Origin: Desulfuromonas sp. KJ2020
GTDB taxonomy: Bacteria; Desulfobacterota; Desulfuromonadia; Desulfuromonadales; SZUA-540
DNA: 64,000 bases
Reading direction: 5' to 3'
NCBI RefSeq assembly: GCF_024197615.1
Contig: NZ_JAKUKE010000001.1
Location: 394,463-458,462, forward strand
Below are positions 18,316 through 26,161 of this stretch, piece after piece (positions within the stretch are counted from its first letter, which is position 1; each line of letters begins with the position of its first letter). The position numbers were made by a program, and so were the translations under genes. A model generated the notes under the pieces. It was given only the letters and a program-made list of their open reading frames with translations. It searched no databases and was not told the DNA's origin.

Positions 18316-19571
18316 GGCGTCGCCGCCTTGCCCGGGGAGGACGCGTCCTCCTGCAGGCGCAGACGCATGTCCTCTACCGCCGCCGACAGATCGGTAACCA
18401 CCAGACGCTCGTCCTCCTGCAAACCTTGGGGAACAAGGACTTCATCACGGCCGCGGAAAAGAATCTCGATGGGGCGAATCTCCAGGCGGTCCTGTTCATT
18501 CATGATCCACACCGTATCGCCATCGCGAACCAGGCGGCGCGGAATCTTCGCCGCCGCTTCCACGGCGCTCCCGACGATTTCCACCCGCACGTAGGAGTCG
18601 ATCAGCATTCTCGGGCGACCGGCATTAGCCTGCCGCCGCGCCAGTGGATCTTCGACCTCTACCAGGAGGCGGGCCATACGCCCCTCCGGTTCCACAGAGG
18701 CGGCCAGACGCAGGACATGTCCCTCGCGAAAGAGATCTTTACCCCAGGCGGCCTCATCATAAATGCGTACCCTGCTCCCCTTCCCGCCTGTCCGGTCGGG
18801 CAGCTTGATCCAGCGCAGCTGACTGACCGGCACGGAGAGCTCCACCCAGTAGGCGTCCGTTCCGGCCAACTCGACCAGGGCGGTCGCCGGGGTGACCCGG
18901 GTGCCCAGATTGACGTGGCGCGTCTGCACCACGGCGTTGAAAGGGGACGTCATGGTCGTCCGCTCCAGATCGAGGCGGGCCTGCTGCAGACGGGCAGCGG
19001 CCGCAGCCAGGGAAGCCTTCAAGGTATCAAGTTGCGGCTGTCGCAGCATCAGCGCCTTTTCTTCCTCGCTGACCTCTTCGCCCAACAGTTCGTATTCCCG
19101 GCGGGCCACCAGCTGGCGTCCCTGTTCGAGCTGAATCTCGGCCTCGACCCTGGCCACTTCACTCTCCAGCTGGGACACGGCAATGCGATAATCGGCGGGC
19201 TCAATCCGCAGGAACTCTTCCCCCTCGGCCAGCATCCCCCCCGGCATGAAATGGGGGTTGATGGCGATGACCTCGCCGCTGACCTGGGGCATGATCGTCA
19301 CTTCGCGGGCCGGTTTGACGGTGCCCATGGCGTGAATGACCGTACGCTGAGGGCCAATGTGAACCGGCTGCACTTCCACCAGGATCGCCTGACGCTCCTT
19401 CGGTTTCGGCTTGGCCTTGGGACCGGTCTTCATCAGCCAGAAGACCATAGCCACCGCCCCAACCAGGATGAGCAACGGCAGAAGGTAGCGCAACAGCAGC
19501 GAGCCCCGCCGCCGGGGGTCTGGGGATGGGTTATGCCGGTCCCTATCGGATGTTGTCTCTTTTTCCATCAT
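18312..19571 (-). CDS. RND efflux periplasmic adaptor (membrane fusion protein)
   Basis: Links the inner-membrane pump to the outer-membrane channel. The 419-residue protein has an N-terminal anchor helix (LLPLLILVGAVAMVFWLM). Lipoyl/barrel-sandwich halves follow (VMPQVSGEVI-like start: IMPQVSGEVIAINPHF; closing ERTTMTSPFNAVVQTRHVNLG) around a coiled-coil hairpin at residues ~125-200. The start overlaps nothing upstream and lies 71 bases after the channel gene stop. Gene order channel-adaptor-pump supports one complete tripartite system. Confidence 0.9.
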   Translation of the reverse strand: MMEKETTSDRDRHNPSPDPRRRGSLLLRYLLPLLILVGAVAMVFWLMKTGPKAKPKPKERQAILVEVQPVHIGPQRTVIHAMGTVKPAREVTIMPQVSGEVIAINPHFMPGGMLAEGEEFLRIEPADYRIAVSQLESEVARVEAEIQLEQGRQLVARREYELLGEEVSEEEKALMLRQPQLDTLKASLAAAAARLQQARLDLERTTMTSPFNAVVQTRHVNLGTRVTPATALVELAGTDAYWVELSVPVSQLRWIKLPDRTGGKGSRVRIYDEAAWGKDLFREGHVLRLAASVEPEGRMARLLVEVEDPLARRQANAGRPRMLIDSYVRVEIVGSAVEAAAKIPRRLVRDGDTVWIMNEQDRLEIRPIEILFRGRDEVLVPQGLQEDERLVVTDLSAAVEDMRLRLQEDASSPGKAATP

Positions 19572-19642
19572 TTCAGCCTGTCCAAGTCTGAAAGCCCGGA
19601 TGCCCGCAACGGCAGCCAGGCCAGGTTTTAGGAGTTATCGGA

Positions 19643-21076
19643 TCAGCTCTCCTGCCGATGTGCGGGCATCTCCCATCCCGAGCCAAGAGCCCGGCAGAGA
19701 TCGATGCGGTATTGTATGAGAAGGCGCCGGCCGGTCAGGGTGCTGCGCTGCAGCTGCTGGTAGGACAGCAGGGCGGAAAGAACCCGCTGATAATTCTCGG
19801 CCCCGTTGAGATAGCGATCGCGCACCCGGTCGATGGCCTGCCGCGCCAGTTCGAGCTGCTGCTGAAGGCTGTCCAGATATTCCCGCTGGCGCGCTTCGCT
19901 GCTCAGGGCGTCTTCGACTTCGCTCACCGCCTGCAGAACGGTCTGTCCATAGGTATGCAGGCGTTCGCGGGCCAAAGCCTGACTGCGCTCCACCTCGGCC
20001 CGCCGCTGACCGCCGTCGATGAGGGGCGCCACCAGGTTGGCGGCCAGAGAGGCCAGCCAGTTGTCGAACAATTTGTCGATATCGTCCGCCGAGGTGGAAG
20101 CCCCGGCGGTAAGGCTCAGGCGCGGGTAGCGTTCACTGACGGCGGCCGCCGTGCGCTCGTCAGCGGCCAGCACCTGGTACCAGGCCCGAAGCACATCGGG
20201 ACGATGACGGACCAGTTCGGCGGGAACGCCGGTTTCCGGCAGAGCCGGCAGCGTGATGAGACCGGCGGGGGGCAGTGACAATGGGGCCGGGGCCAGACCG
20301 GCCAATAGATTGAGACGATTTTCAAGCAGGCGGATCTGGGCGGCGACCTGCGCCCGCTCTCCGCGATTGGCTTCAATCAGCTGGCGCTGCTGCAGCACAT
20401 CGGCGATACCCGTCTGACCGGTACGGAACTGCAGGGTAACCAGCTCCAGCACCTGCTGGTTGGTCTCAATCTGGCGGTCGAGCAGGTCGAGCTGGCCGTA
20501 TTTTTCCATCCGCTCATACCAGGCCGAGGCCACCTGGGCCGACAGGGTCAATGCCGCGGTCCGCAGGTCCTCATGGCTGGCCTGTGTATCGAACCGAGCC
20601 GCGTCACGGCCGGAGCGGATTCGCCCCCAGAGATCGATTTCGTAACTGGCCGAAAGTCCCAGGTTGAAGGTATTTTCCGAGCCGGAACCCCCGTTGTTTT
20701 CAAAACGCGATCGTGCGGCGCCGGCTTCGCCCTGCAGGGAGGGGATCAGCCCGGCTCCAGCCTTACGCTGCTGGGCTTCAGCCTGCCGCAGGCGCTCCCA
20801 GGTCGCCTGCAGGCTGAGATTGCCGTCCAGCGCCCGCGCCATAAACGCCTCCAGGGCCGGATCGTCGAACGAATGCCACCATTTGTCCGGCAGCACCGCT
20901 TCCCCGGTAACGCTGAAGGTCGGCGGCAGTTCTAGCTTACTCTGCCCGCCCCTGTCCACCGGCGCACAGCCGGCGGTCAACGTCATGGCCGCAAGCACGA
21001 ATGCCGCCAGGGATGTCAGCCAGCGCCCCCCCAAAAGCAAAAAATCTCGTTCTGTCACGCCACTTTTCCTATCCAT
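19643..21076 (-). CDS. RND efflux outer-membrane factor lipoprotein (NodT/OprM family)
   Basis: A 477-residue outer-membrane channel of the TolC superfamily. The signal peptide ends in the lipobox LTAGC, so it should be lipidated. Two repeated OEP regions follow, with long amphipathic helices, ASYEIDLWGRIRSGRDAA (the DLWG hallmark) and ARLRPEI-like segments. First gene of the pump operon on the minus strand, transcribed divergently from ppsA. Confidence 0.9.
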   Translation of the reverse strand: MDRKSGVTERDFLLLGGRWLTSLAAFVLAAMTLTAGCAPVDRGGQSKLELPPTFSVTGEAVLPDKWWHSFDDPALEAFMARALDGNLSLQATWERLRQAEAQQRKAGAGLIPSLQGEAGAARSRFENNGGSGSENTFNLGLSASYEIDLWGRIRSGRDAARFDTQASHEDLRTAALTLSAQVASAWYERMEKYGQLDLLDRQIETNQQVLELVTLQFRTGQTGIADVLQQRQLIEANRGERAQVAAQIRLLENRLNLLAGLAPAPLSLPPAGLITLPALPETGVPAELVRHRPDVLRAWYQVLAADERTAAAVSERYPRLSLTAGASTSADDIDKLFDNWLASLAANLVAPLIDGGQRRAEVERSQALARERLHTYGQTVLQAVSEVEDALSSEARQREYLDSLQQQLELARQAIDRVRDRYLNGAENYQRVLSALLSYQQLQRSTLTGRRLLIQYRIDLCRALGSGWEMPAHRQES

Positions 21077-21264
21077 CCTGATCCTTTTAGGCTTACCTCA
21101 TTGAAAGGGGATTATATCGGTAAATATTTTAAATGGGAAGCAGGGCCGCAAGACGGCTTCATAAAATTCCCCAATGCCACCGCTTTTGGTCCGGCGGTTG
21201 ACAAGCCGGGCTCCAGTGCTAGACATGGAAACAGACCCCTGCATGAAGCCGGAAGGAGGCCCCC

Positions 21265-23676
21265 ATGGCAACGGAGCAAAAATCCATCCGCTGGTTTGAA
21301 AATCTGAGCAACCGGGATGTTCCCCTCGTCGGAGGAAAGAACGCTTCGCTGGGGGAGATGATCGCCGCCCTCAAGCCGGAGGGGATCCGAGTCCCTGACG
21401 GCTTTGCCACCACCGCCGCCGCCTACCGAAAGTTTCTGACGACCAACGACCTGGAGGAAAAGATCCGGCAGCACCTGCAGGACTACCGCCAAGGCAAGCG
21501 CAGTCTGCACCAGGCTGGGGAAGCCATCCGCACCCTCATCCGCCGGGGCCGCTGGCCCAAGGAGATCGCCGATGCCATCCGGGACGCTTACGGAGAGCTG
21601 TGTCGCCGACTTGGAAAGGATGAGGTCGATGTGGCCGTTCGCAGCAGCGCCACCGCCGAAGATTTGCCCGACGCCAGCTTTGCCGGCCAACAAGAGACCT
21701 TTCTCAATATTACCGGCGCTGAGGAGCTCCTCGATGCCTGCCGTCGCTGCTATGCCTCCCTCTTTACGGATCGAGCCATCGTTTACCGGGAGACCAAGGG
21801 CTTCGACCACCTGCAGATCGCCCTGTCCGTTGGCGTGCAGAAGATGGTGCGCGCGGACCGTGCCAGCGCCGGCGTGATGTTTTCCATCGACACCGAGACC
21901 GGCTTTCCTGACGTCGTCGTCATCGACGCCGCCTGGGGTCTGGGCGAAAACGTCGTGCAGGGGGCGGTCACGCCAGACAACTACCTGGTCTTCAAGCCTC
22001 TGCTCGACCAGGAAGACCTGCGGCCCATCCTGCACAAGAAGCTGGGCTCCAAAGAAAAGAAGATGGTCTACGCCCGCAGCGCCGGGCACACAACCCGCAA
22101 CACCGAGACCTCCGCGAAAGAACGTCATGCTTTCGTGCTGACCGACGCGGAGATCCTGCAGCTGGCCCGCTGGGCGGTCATCATCGAAAAACACTATCAA
22201 CGTCCCATGGACATGGAATGGGCCAAGGATGGCGACAGCGGCGAGCTCTTCATCGTGCAGGCCCGGCCGGAGACCGTGCAATCGCGCCAGGCAGCTGGCG
22301 TGCTGCGCCGCTACACCTTGAAGGAGAAGGGAGAAGTGTTGCTCAGGGGGCTGGCTATCGGGGAGATGATCGCCACCGGCAAGGTGCAGGTCATCAAGAG
22401 TGCCAGCGACATCGAGAGCTTTGAGGAAGGGAACATCCTGGTGACGGGCATGACCGATCCGGACTGGGTGCCGGTAATGAAAAAGGCGGCCGGCATCATC
22501 ACCGATCACGGCGGCCGCACCTCCCACGCCGCCATCGTCAGCCGCGAGCTGGGCATCGCCGCCGTCGTCGGCACCGGCACCGGTACCAGCGACCTGAAGG
22601 ATGGCCAGGAGGTCACCCTCAGCTGCGCCGAAGGGGATGTGGGAAAAATCTACGAGGGCCGCCTCGACTTCGAGCAGACGGAACTCAACCTGGAGAACCT
22701 GCCGTCAACCCGCACCCGGCTCATGATGAACATCGCCAGTCCCGCCACCGCCTTCCGCTGGTGGCGCCTTCCCTGCCGGGGCATCGGCCTGGCCCGCATG
22801 GAGTTCATCATCAACGCCATCATCCAGGTACATCCCATGGCTCTGGTCGAATTCGACCAGCTGGAGGACAAAGCCGCCCAAAAGCAGATCCGCGAACTGA
22901 CGCGGCATTATCCCGACAAGAGCGAGTACTTCGTCGACCAGCTCAGCCAGGGGATCGCCACCATCGCCGCCAGCCAGTATCCCGAACCGGTCATCGTGCG
23001 CCTCTCCGACTTCAAGACCAACGAATACGCCGAACTCATCGGGGGCCGGCAGTTCGAGTTCGCCGAAGAGAACCCCATGCTCGGCTTCCGCGGAGCCTCC
23101 CGCTACTACAGCGAGCGCTACCGGGCCGGCTTCGCTCTCGAATGCGCCGCCCTCAAACGGGTGCGCGAGAGCATCGGCCTCGACAACGTCATCGTCATGG
23201 TCCCCTTCTGCCGCACTCTCAATGAGGCTGACCGGGTGCTGGAAGAGATGGCGGCCAACGGCCTGGTGCAGGGGGAGAGAGGACTGGAGATCTACATGAT
23301 GGTGGAAATTCCCGCCAACGTGGTGCTGGCGGAGAAGTTTGCCGAGCGCTTCGATGGCTTCTCCATCGGCAGCAACGACCTGACCCAGCTCGTACTCGGC
23401 GTCGACCGCGACTCGGCCATTCTGCGGGAAGTCTTTGACGAACGGGACGAAGCGGTCAAAACCATGGTCGCCCAGGCCATCCAGTCGGCGAAGAAAGCCA
23501 GCATCAAAATCGGCATCTGCGGCCAGGCCCCCAGCGACTATCCCGACTTCGCCGCCTTTCTGGTCGAAGAGGGGATCGACTCCATCTCTCTCAACCCCGA
23601 CAGCGTTCTGGCCGTTTTGCAGAAGATCGCCGAGATGGAGGCCCGCCTCGGCATCTGCCCCCGCCGGCCGGCATAA
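21265..23676 (+). CDS. ppsA: Phosphoenolpyruvate synthase
   Basis: Converts pyruvate, ATP and water to PEP, AMP and phosphate, a gluconeogenic step for growth on acetate or pyruvate. The 803 residues match the family's ~790. The N-terminal ATP-grasp domain has VGGKNASLGEM and VAVRSSATAEDLPDASFAGQQ. The swivelling domain has the phospho-histidine in GGRTSHAAIVSRELG. The C-terminal PEP/pyruvate barrel ends with GICGQAPSDYPDFAAFLVEEGIDSISLNPD, whose Cys is the catalytic acid of PEP synthases. It is monocistronic with GGAAGGAGG upstream. Confidence 0.95.
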   Translation: MATEQKSIRWFENLSNRDVPLVGGKNASLGEMIAALKPEGIRVPDGFATTAAAYRKFLTTNDLEEKIRQHLQDYRQGKRSLHQAGEAIRTLIRRGRWPKEIADAIRDAYGELCRRLGKDEVDVAVRSSATAEDLPDASFAGQQETFLNITGAEELLDACRRCYASLFTDRAIVYRETKGFDHLQIALSVGVQKMVRADRASAGVMFSIDTETGFPDVVVIDAAWGLGENVVQGAVTPDNYLVFKPLLDQEDLRPILHKKLGSKEKKMVYARSAGHTTRNTETSAKERHAFVLTDAEILQLARWAVIIEKHYQRPMDMEWAKDGDSGELFIVQARPETVQSRQAAGVLRRYTLKEKGEVLLRGLAIGEMIATGKVQVIKSASDIESFEEGNILVTGMTDPDWVPVMKKAAGIITDHGGRTSHAAIVSRELGIAAVVGTGTGTSDLKDGQEVTLSCAEGDVGKIYEGRLDFEQTELNLENLPSTRTRLMMNIASPATAFRWWRLPCRGIGLARMEFIINAIIQVHPMALVEFDQLEDKAAQKQIRELTRHYPDKSEYFVDQLSQGIATIAASQYPEPVIVRLSDFKTNEYAELIGGRQFEFAEENPMLGFRGASRYYSERYRAGFALECAALKRVRESIGLDNVIVMVPFCRTLNEADRVLEEMAANGLVQGERGLEIYMMVEIPANVVLAEKFAERFDGFSIGSNDLTQLVLGVDRDSAILREVFDERDEAVKTMVAQAIQSAKKASIKIGICGQAPSDYPDFAAFLVEEGIDSISLNPDSVLAVLQKIAEMEARLGICPRRPA

Positions 23677-23697
23677 GCCTGTTCAGGCGGCAAAAAA

Positions 23698-23733
23698 ACA
23701 CCAGCGACCTGAATTTTATCAGGCCGCTGGTGT
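23698..23733 (-). terminator. Intrinsic terminator of the bacterioferritin gene
   Basis: Stem ACACCAGCG/CGCTGGTGT with an inner CCTGA/TCAGG stem, followed on the minus strand by TTTTTTTG. It sits between the convergent ppsA and bacterioferritin genes; for ppsA the hairpin lacks a T-run. Confidence 0.8.
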
Positions 23734-23763
23734 CAGGCTGATTCCGCAATCAGTGCCCCAGTG

Positions 23764-24231
23764 CTAACCCATCTTTTCAGCCAGATAGCACTGAATACCC
23801 ATTTGCTCGATCTGATCCTTCTGCTCTTCGAGCCAGTCGATGTGGCTTTCCTCGTCCTTCAGGATCGCTTCAAGCATGGTCTTGGTCCCGTTGTCGCCCA
23901 CTTCGGCGGCAAGTCGAATGGTCTCGTTATACTTCTTGATCGCATCGTCCTCGGCAGCCCAATCCTTTTGATGCATCTCCTCGACTTTTTTACCGATGGA
24001 AATGGGGCCAAGTTTGGAGACAATGGGGCGGCCTTCCAGGAAAAGGATCCGTTCGATCAATTTTTCGGCATGCTTCATCTCCTGAATCGAACGCTGCTTG
24101 ATGGCCTGATGCAGAGAGTCATAGCCCCAGTCTTCGCACATTTCTCCGTGAACAAAATACTGGTTAATGGCTCCAAGTTCCTCGGCAAGGCGTTCGTTGA
24201 GAGCATCAATTAATTTCGCATTTCCTTTCAT
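23764..24231 (-). CDS. bfr: Bacterioferritin
   Basis: Iron-storage 24-mer subunit of 155 residues. The diiron ligands are visible: Glu in LAEELGAINQYF, ExxH in IQEMKHAEKLIERI, Glu in AAEVGDNGTKTMLEAI and ExxH in DEESHIDWLEEQ. MKHAEKLIER includes the haem-axial region, although the classical Met52 position cannot be confirmed by eye. The ATG at 24231 is chosen for the excellent AGGAGGTGCAC in front of it; an open frame continues 26 codons upstream without a ribosome-binding site. Confidence 0.93.
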   Translation of the reverse strand: MKGNAKLIDALNERLAEELGAINQYFVHGEMCEDWGYDSLHQAIKQRSIQEMKHAEKLIERILFLEGRPIVSKLGPISIGKKVEEMHQKDWAAEDDAIKKYNETIRLAAEVGDNGTKTMLEAILKDEESHIDWLEEQKDQIEQMGIQCYLAEKMG

Positions 24232-24321
24232 GTGCACCTCCTGAAGCATAGATTGACCAACACGGCTCGACTTCAGTTGGAACCGTAACAGGGATTCAGG
24301 AGATTTCAAGGTAGGGCCACG

Positions 24322-24612
24322 TCATCTGCCACCCCAGATAGGATCCTCAGCGAACTGGGCTTCGATCCTGGCCTCGGGGTTCTGTTCGTAAAACTCCTGC
24401 CGCGTAAAGGAAAAGCGATACTCCCCGACATAGGCCATGAGCAGGCGATAGGCGGCGTTGACCTGCCGTATGGTCTCCGAATCTTCTGTGTTTCCCCTAT
24501 CCGGGTGGTAGCGTTTCACCAGCTCTTTGTGGCGCGCCTTGATTTCGGCCAAAGAAGCCTTTTCTCTCAGGCCCATGATTTCACAGGCATCCTGCAGTTC
24601 CGCAAAGGTCAT
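24322..24612 (-). CDS. J-domain protein (short DnaJ-like)
   Basis: A 96-residue protein that is almost wholly a J domain. Helices II and III flank the HPD motif in ELVKRYHPDRGNTEDSE, the site that stimulates Hsp70 ATPase. It lacks the Gly/Phe, zinc-finger and substrate-binding regions of DnaJ, so it is a class III J protein with an unknown DnaK client. The tail LRMAY-like segment and FYEQNPEARIEAQF are unassigned. It lies directly behind a broken methyltransferase gene. Confidence 0.85.
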   Translation of the reverse strand: MTFAELQDACEIMGLREKASLAEIKARHKELVKRYHPDRGNTEDSETIRQVNAAYRLLMAYVGEYRFSFTRQEFYEQNPEARIEAQFAEDPIWGGR

Positions 24613-24631
24613 ATCCCCCCCGTTTTCCAGT

Positions 24632-24866
24632 TCACAGCTTGGCCCCCACCAGAATGTAGAGGGCCGCCTGGCCAGGTTCGGTGCTGGGAAAAATTTCCTG
24701 CCCGTCGATGCCCAGAAATGATAGCGGATCCGCAGCCGACAGTGAGTACCTCTTCATCCGCACGAAGGTATCTCCGCAGATAACCGAGTTCGGCGGCAAA
24801 GACCTTTCGCCAGAAGGGGCTCTGGCAGGAGGCCAGATAAAGCGCAGACTCCCTGGAATGATTCAC
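24632..24866 (-). pseudogene. Methyltransferase remnant with internal deletion and frameshift
   Basis: The N-terminal 40-odd codons from 24866 (SPFWRKVFAAELGYLRRYLR, then EEVLTVGCGSA) look like the start of a class I SAM methyltransferase up to motif I. The frame then degenerates. In another frame the DNA reads DPLSFLGIDGQEIFPSTEPG followed by QAALYILVGAKL and a stop at 24632. That reads like an intact C-terminal end of the same type of protein. About 100-150 codons between the two parts are missing. This is my reading from pattern and was not checked by alignment. The 85-codon frame that runs through the junction is not a credible protein. Confidence 0.55.
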
Positions 24867-24981
24867 CGCCAGCTCCTTGACGGACCGTCGCGGTCAATCC
24901 GCAAAGCGACAGATCAATATGCTAATAGCACTTGGCAAGAGCAGGTGCAAGTGAAGTTTCACGGTAAAAAAATGGGTAAAT

Positions 24982-24995
24982 TGTGTCCAGACACA
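24982..24995. promoter_or_regulatory. Short palindrome upstream of the SpoIIE-type phosphatase gene
   Basis: TGTGTC-CA-GACACA, a perfect inverted repeat 100 bases before the phosphatase start. It may be a regulator site; no promoter boxes could be assigned confidently. Confidence 0.3.
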
Positions 24996-25095
24996 CCTGT
25001 AGATTCTTAATGAAAGATAAAACAGCTGACAGTGACAGCCATTCCAGGAAAACCGGGTGAGGGCTGTTATGCTATAGAAAAGCGGGGAGATCATC

Positions 25096-25902
25096 ATGAA
25101 ACTCAAAAACGATCTGGAAAAGGTCATAACACCAACTGACCTTAGCGAAAAACGGAATGGCAACGACCTCGCCGGGAAGATACAACAGCTTCTGCTGCCA
25201 AAGGCACCTCCAAACTGCAGCTGGTGTTGCATTGGCGTGAAAAACATTATGGCCGTGGGCGTCGGCGGCGATTTCTTTGAATTCGCCCCCACCCATGACG
25301 GCTGCCAGGTGGTGATGGTCGGTGACGTAACTGGCCATAATGTCGCTGCGGCGGTTGTGATGTCCCTTATTTACGGCTACATTCACCGCAGCATTGAGCA
25401 AAAATGTTCTCCCTTGGAGGTCGTCCAGCAGGTTAATCGCTTCCTCAACAAATTTGGCGCACGTTCGGAAAAATACGACCATCTTTTTTCTTCGACGCTG
25501 TTTTTTGGTGTCATCGTGCCGGAAACCCTGGAGATGCATTACGTCAACGCTGCCCATCCCTCCCCTCTGGTTCGGCGCGACAATAGGCTGTTCGAGCTTG
25601 AAGCCAGTGCGCCGCTACTTGGCTTTTTCCCGGTGGGGGACGATGCCGTGAGATCTTTTCACTTCGAAAAAAATGACCGCCTTTTTCTCTACACCGATGG
25701 TATCAGCGAAACCACCGACCTGCAGGGAGAGATGTATGGTTCCCAGCGTCTGAAAAACCAACTGCAATCCCATCAGGGCGACCAGGATGAGTTCCTAGAC
25801 AACCTCTTTGTCGCCCTCAGTCAATTCAACGGCTCCGCCCCGGTCCGCGATGACTGCACTGCCGTCATCATAGATTTCAATCGACCTCAACCGACAGCCT
25901 GA
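25096..25902 (+). CDS. SpoIIE/RsbU-type PP2C serine phosphatase
   Basis: A 268-residue protein that is essentially one PPM-family phosphatase domain. Metal-binding acidic residues are visible in GVGGDFFEF, VGDVTGHNVAAAVVM and the C-terminal DDCTAVIIDF. Such proteins dephosphorylate STAS-domain anti-anti-sigma factors in partner-switching pathways. There is no N-terminal receiver, PAS or HAMP domain: the first 35 residues are short and charged. It is monocistronic with no kinase or STAS partner nearby, so its partner is unknown. Confidence 0.85.
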   Translation: MKLKNDLEKVITPTDLSEKRNGNDLAGKIQQLLLPKAPPNCSWCCIGVKNIMAVGVGGDFFEFAPTHDGCQVVMVGDVTGHNVAAAVVMSLIYGYIHRSIEQKCSPLEVVQQVNRFLNKFGARSEKYDHLFSSTLFFGVIVPETLEMHYVNAAHPSPLVRRDNRLFELEASAPLLGFFPVGDDAVRSFHFEKNDRLFLYTDGISETTDLQGEMYGSQRLKNQLQSHQGDQDEFLDNLFVALSQFNGSAPVRDDCTAVIIDFNRPQPTA

Positions 25903-25963
25903 GATCATGCGCACTTAGACCATGAAAGAGGTGGTTAATTCCGCCTGACCCAGCGACGTAGAG

Positions 25964-26113
25964 ATGATCGATATCACTGGCAGCGCTCCCGAACTGGTGA
26001 CCGGTGTCGAAGGGTTCGTTGCCGCTCTGGCCGGGGTCACACCGCCGCGCACTGTTATGCCTGTACTGTCGTCACAGGTTTTTCCTGAGGGGGAGAAATC
26101 GCGACCTCGTTAG
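25964..26113 (+). CDS. Possible small ORF or gene remnant
   Basis: A 49-codon frame beginning MIDITGSAPELVTGVEGF and ending FPEGEKSRPR. It occupies most of the 259-base gap before the TVP38 fusion gene. No ribosome-binding site better than GTAGAG is seen and no family is recognised. It could be a remnant of a larger gene or chance. Confidence 0.15.
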   Translation: MIDITGSAPELVTGVEGFVAALAGVTPPRTVMPVLSSQVFPEGEKSRPR

Positions 26114-26161
26114 CTCGCAGGGGCTTTTAATAAGAGGGGCAATTTCAGGAAAGGGTCCTCC

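Noticed and set aside
15118-18594. Open frame of 1158 codons on the plus strand
   Set aside because: Antisense to the RND transporter and adaptor genes; Gln/His/Arg/Gly-rich composition typical of the mirror frame of GC-rich DNA, with no family motif.
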